From positions 1-41,640 of the forward strand of contig CAKZMZ010000489.1 of NCBI GenBank assembly GCA_937129345.1: DNA of 41,640 nucleotides, given 5' to 3'. A program made the translations under genes and the position numbers. The notes beneath the pieces were generated by a model, which had not been told where the DNA came from, made no database searches, and worked only from the letters and a program-made list of their open reading frames with translations. This DNA is from an uncultured Thalassovita sp. Its GTDB lineage: Bacteria; Bacteroidota; Bacteroidia; Cytophagales; Flammeovirgaceae. Shown piece after piece: positions 40,921 to 41,640 of this stretch. How positions within the stretch are numbered: position 1 is the first letter of the stretch; each line of letters opens with the position of its first letter.

Positions 40921-41640
40921 GAGCAGTTTTATTTTTTGTACTTTGGTTATAACTCGGTTTTACCAATCTTATTAGCATGGCTATCCAAATCCAGAAAAGC
41001 ATATTTGATGGTAGTTTGCCTATAATATCTTGTGCAGTTTCCACTACCGTAAGCGGTACAATGGCAGCAATAATGGCTATGCTCATCAATTTTCTTTCTG
41101 CGTATTCTTCCGGGGCATGTTGGCATCTTTTCTTAAGTGCATAAAAACCTATAATGCTGTGCCATAAAATAACGCCCCAAAGAAGCAGATAGAGTAAAAA
41201 GCCGATCCAGCCCATTTCTACGGCAACCCTTACATAGCCTGAGTCTGGTGGAAAATTGGCCAAGAAGGTGCCCGGCGAAAAACGTTGCCCCCAAACTCCT
41301 GTTGACCCAAGGCCTCCACCCATGGGGTGGGCCATTATCCAAGGGGTAATCATGGCTCGGTTTTCTTCTCTTACGTTAAATGATTCGTCTTCGCTTCCTT
41401 TAAAGGTAGATTGTATCCTCTGTACATGGTAATTATCTGATGGTGTGATAAGTACAATAACGAGCCCTACACCAGCAATGGCGCTCGCTATATATAGTTT
41501 GAAATTTTGGGCTAAACCTACTACCACCATTAAGCTTATGGGCAATACTGCAAAGCCAGAACGCGCACCTGAAAATACCAAGGCAGCAATGGTAAGCATG
41601 GAGGTAATCAATAAAATAAATTTCTTCCCTGTATTGAATT
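40910..41640 (-). CDS. O-antigen ligase / Wzy-type polymerase (3' part, runs off the right edge)
   Basis: The frame is open to the right edge, about 10 codons beyond the first TTG at 41611, so the start lies outside the window. At least 240 residues are seen, with five or more membrane segments. The Wzy_C signature is present: ALVFSGARSGFAVLPISLMV and a periplasmic loop with NVREENRAMITPWIMAHPMG, GGLGSTG and PPDSGYVRVAVEMGWIGFLL. It would polymerise or ligate lipid-linked repeats at the periplasmic face. It overlaps the following GT4 gene by 11 bases. Confidence 0.87.
   Translation of the reverse strand, partial: FNTGKKFILLITSMLTIAALVFSGARSGFAVLPISLMVVVGLAQNFKLYIASAIAGVGLVIVLITPSDNYHVQRIQSTFKGSEDESFNVREENRAMITPWIMAHPMGGGLGSTGVWGQRFSPGTFLANFPPDSGYVRVAVEMGWIGFLLYLLLWGVILWHSIIGFYALKKRCQHAPEEYAERKLMSIAIIAAIVPLTVVETAQDIIGKLPSNMLFWIWIAMLIRLVKPSYNQSTKNKTAHEK

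Overview
The window looks like chromosomal DNA from an aerobic member of the Bacteroidota, most likely Cytophagales-like. This is inferred from moderately AT-rich DNA, weak ribosome-binding sites, GH78/CE7/sulfatase lipoproteins, a SufS-SufU pair, Bacteroidota-type EPS genes and an intergenic repeat starting CGTCATTCCGAACGAAGTGA. I saw no tRNA, rRNA, CRISPR array, insertion sequence or replication origin.

Left part (1-9.6 kb). There is the 5' part of a secreted GH78 alpha-L-rhamnosidase running off the left edge, a small acidic exported protein, a Bro-N protein and a GntR/LacI-type hybrid regulator. A 369-bp spacer with three related palindromes precedes a fused rhamnulose-1-phosphate aldolase/lactaldehyde dehydrogenase. 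A secreted CE7 acetyl esterase, a BaiN/YhiN flavoprotein and an NmrA/QorB-like reductase follow. Rhamnosidase, sugar regulator, rhamnose-phosphate aldolase and acetyl esterase read as a small scavenging locus for rhamnose-containing plant or algal glycans.

Middle part (9.8-21 kb). sufS-sufU-moaE form an operon, xdhC is on the opposite strand, and moaD-BNR protein-coxG form a second operon. Together they look like a maturation kit for a molybdenum hydroxylase, but no hydroxylase is present. Conserved small genes follow (ABA4-like, DUF2809, hemolysin III, DUF2237). Then come three lipoproteins: a predicted exported methyltransferase, and a divergent pair of formylglycine-generating enzyme and Cys-type sulfatase.

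Right part (21-41.6 kb). This is a large exopolysaccharide (EPS) locus, almost all on the minus strand. It holds glycosyltransferases, an acetyltransferase, a flippase, an O-antigen-ligase-type polymerase (partial), a chain-length/export protein with a degenerate kinase-like tail, a half-length TolC-like protein and a polyprenyl-phosphate sugar transferase. Three signalling proteins sit inside it: a large hybrid histidine kinase, a sigma-54-dependent NtrC-type regulator and a stand-alone receiver.

The most unusual observation is at about 29.51-29.61 kb. The receiver gene and the sugar-transferase gene overlap in different frames. The transferase has no ATG/GTG/TTG start upstream of its membrane anchor. 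The overlap contains A AAA AAG, in the correct phase, four nucleotides before an 11-bp stem-loop. A -1 ribosomal frameshift there would give a 381-residue receiver-sugar transferase fusion, with the 146-residue receiver alone as the unshifted product. A homopolymer miscall or phase variation at the seven-A run are the main alternatives.
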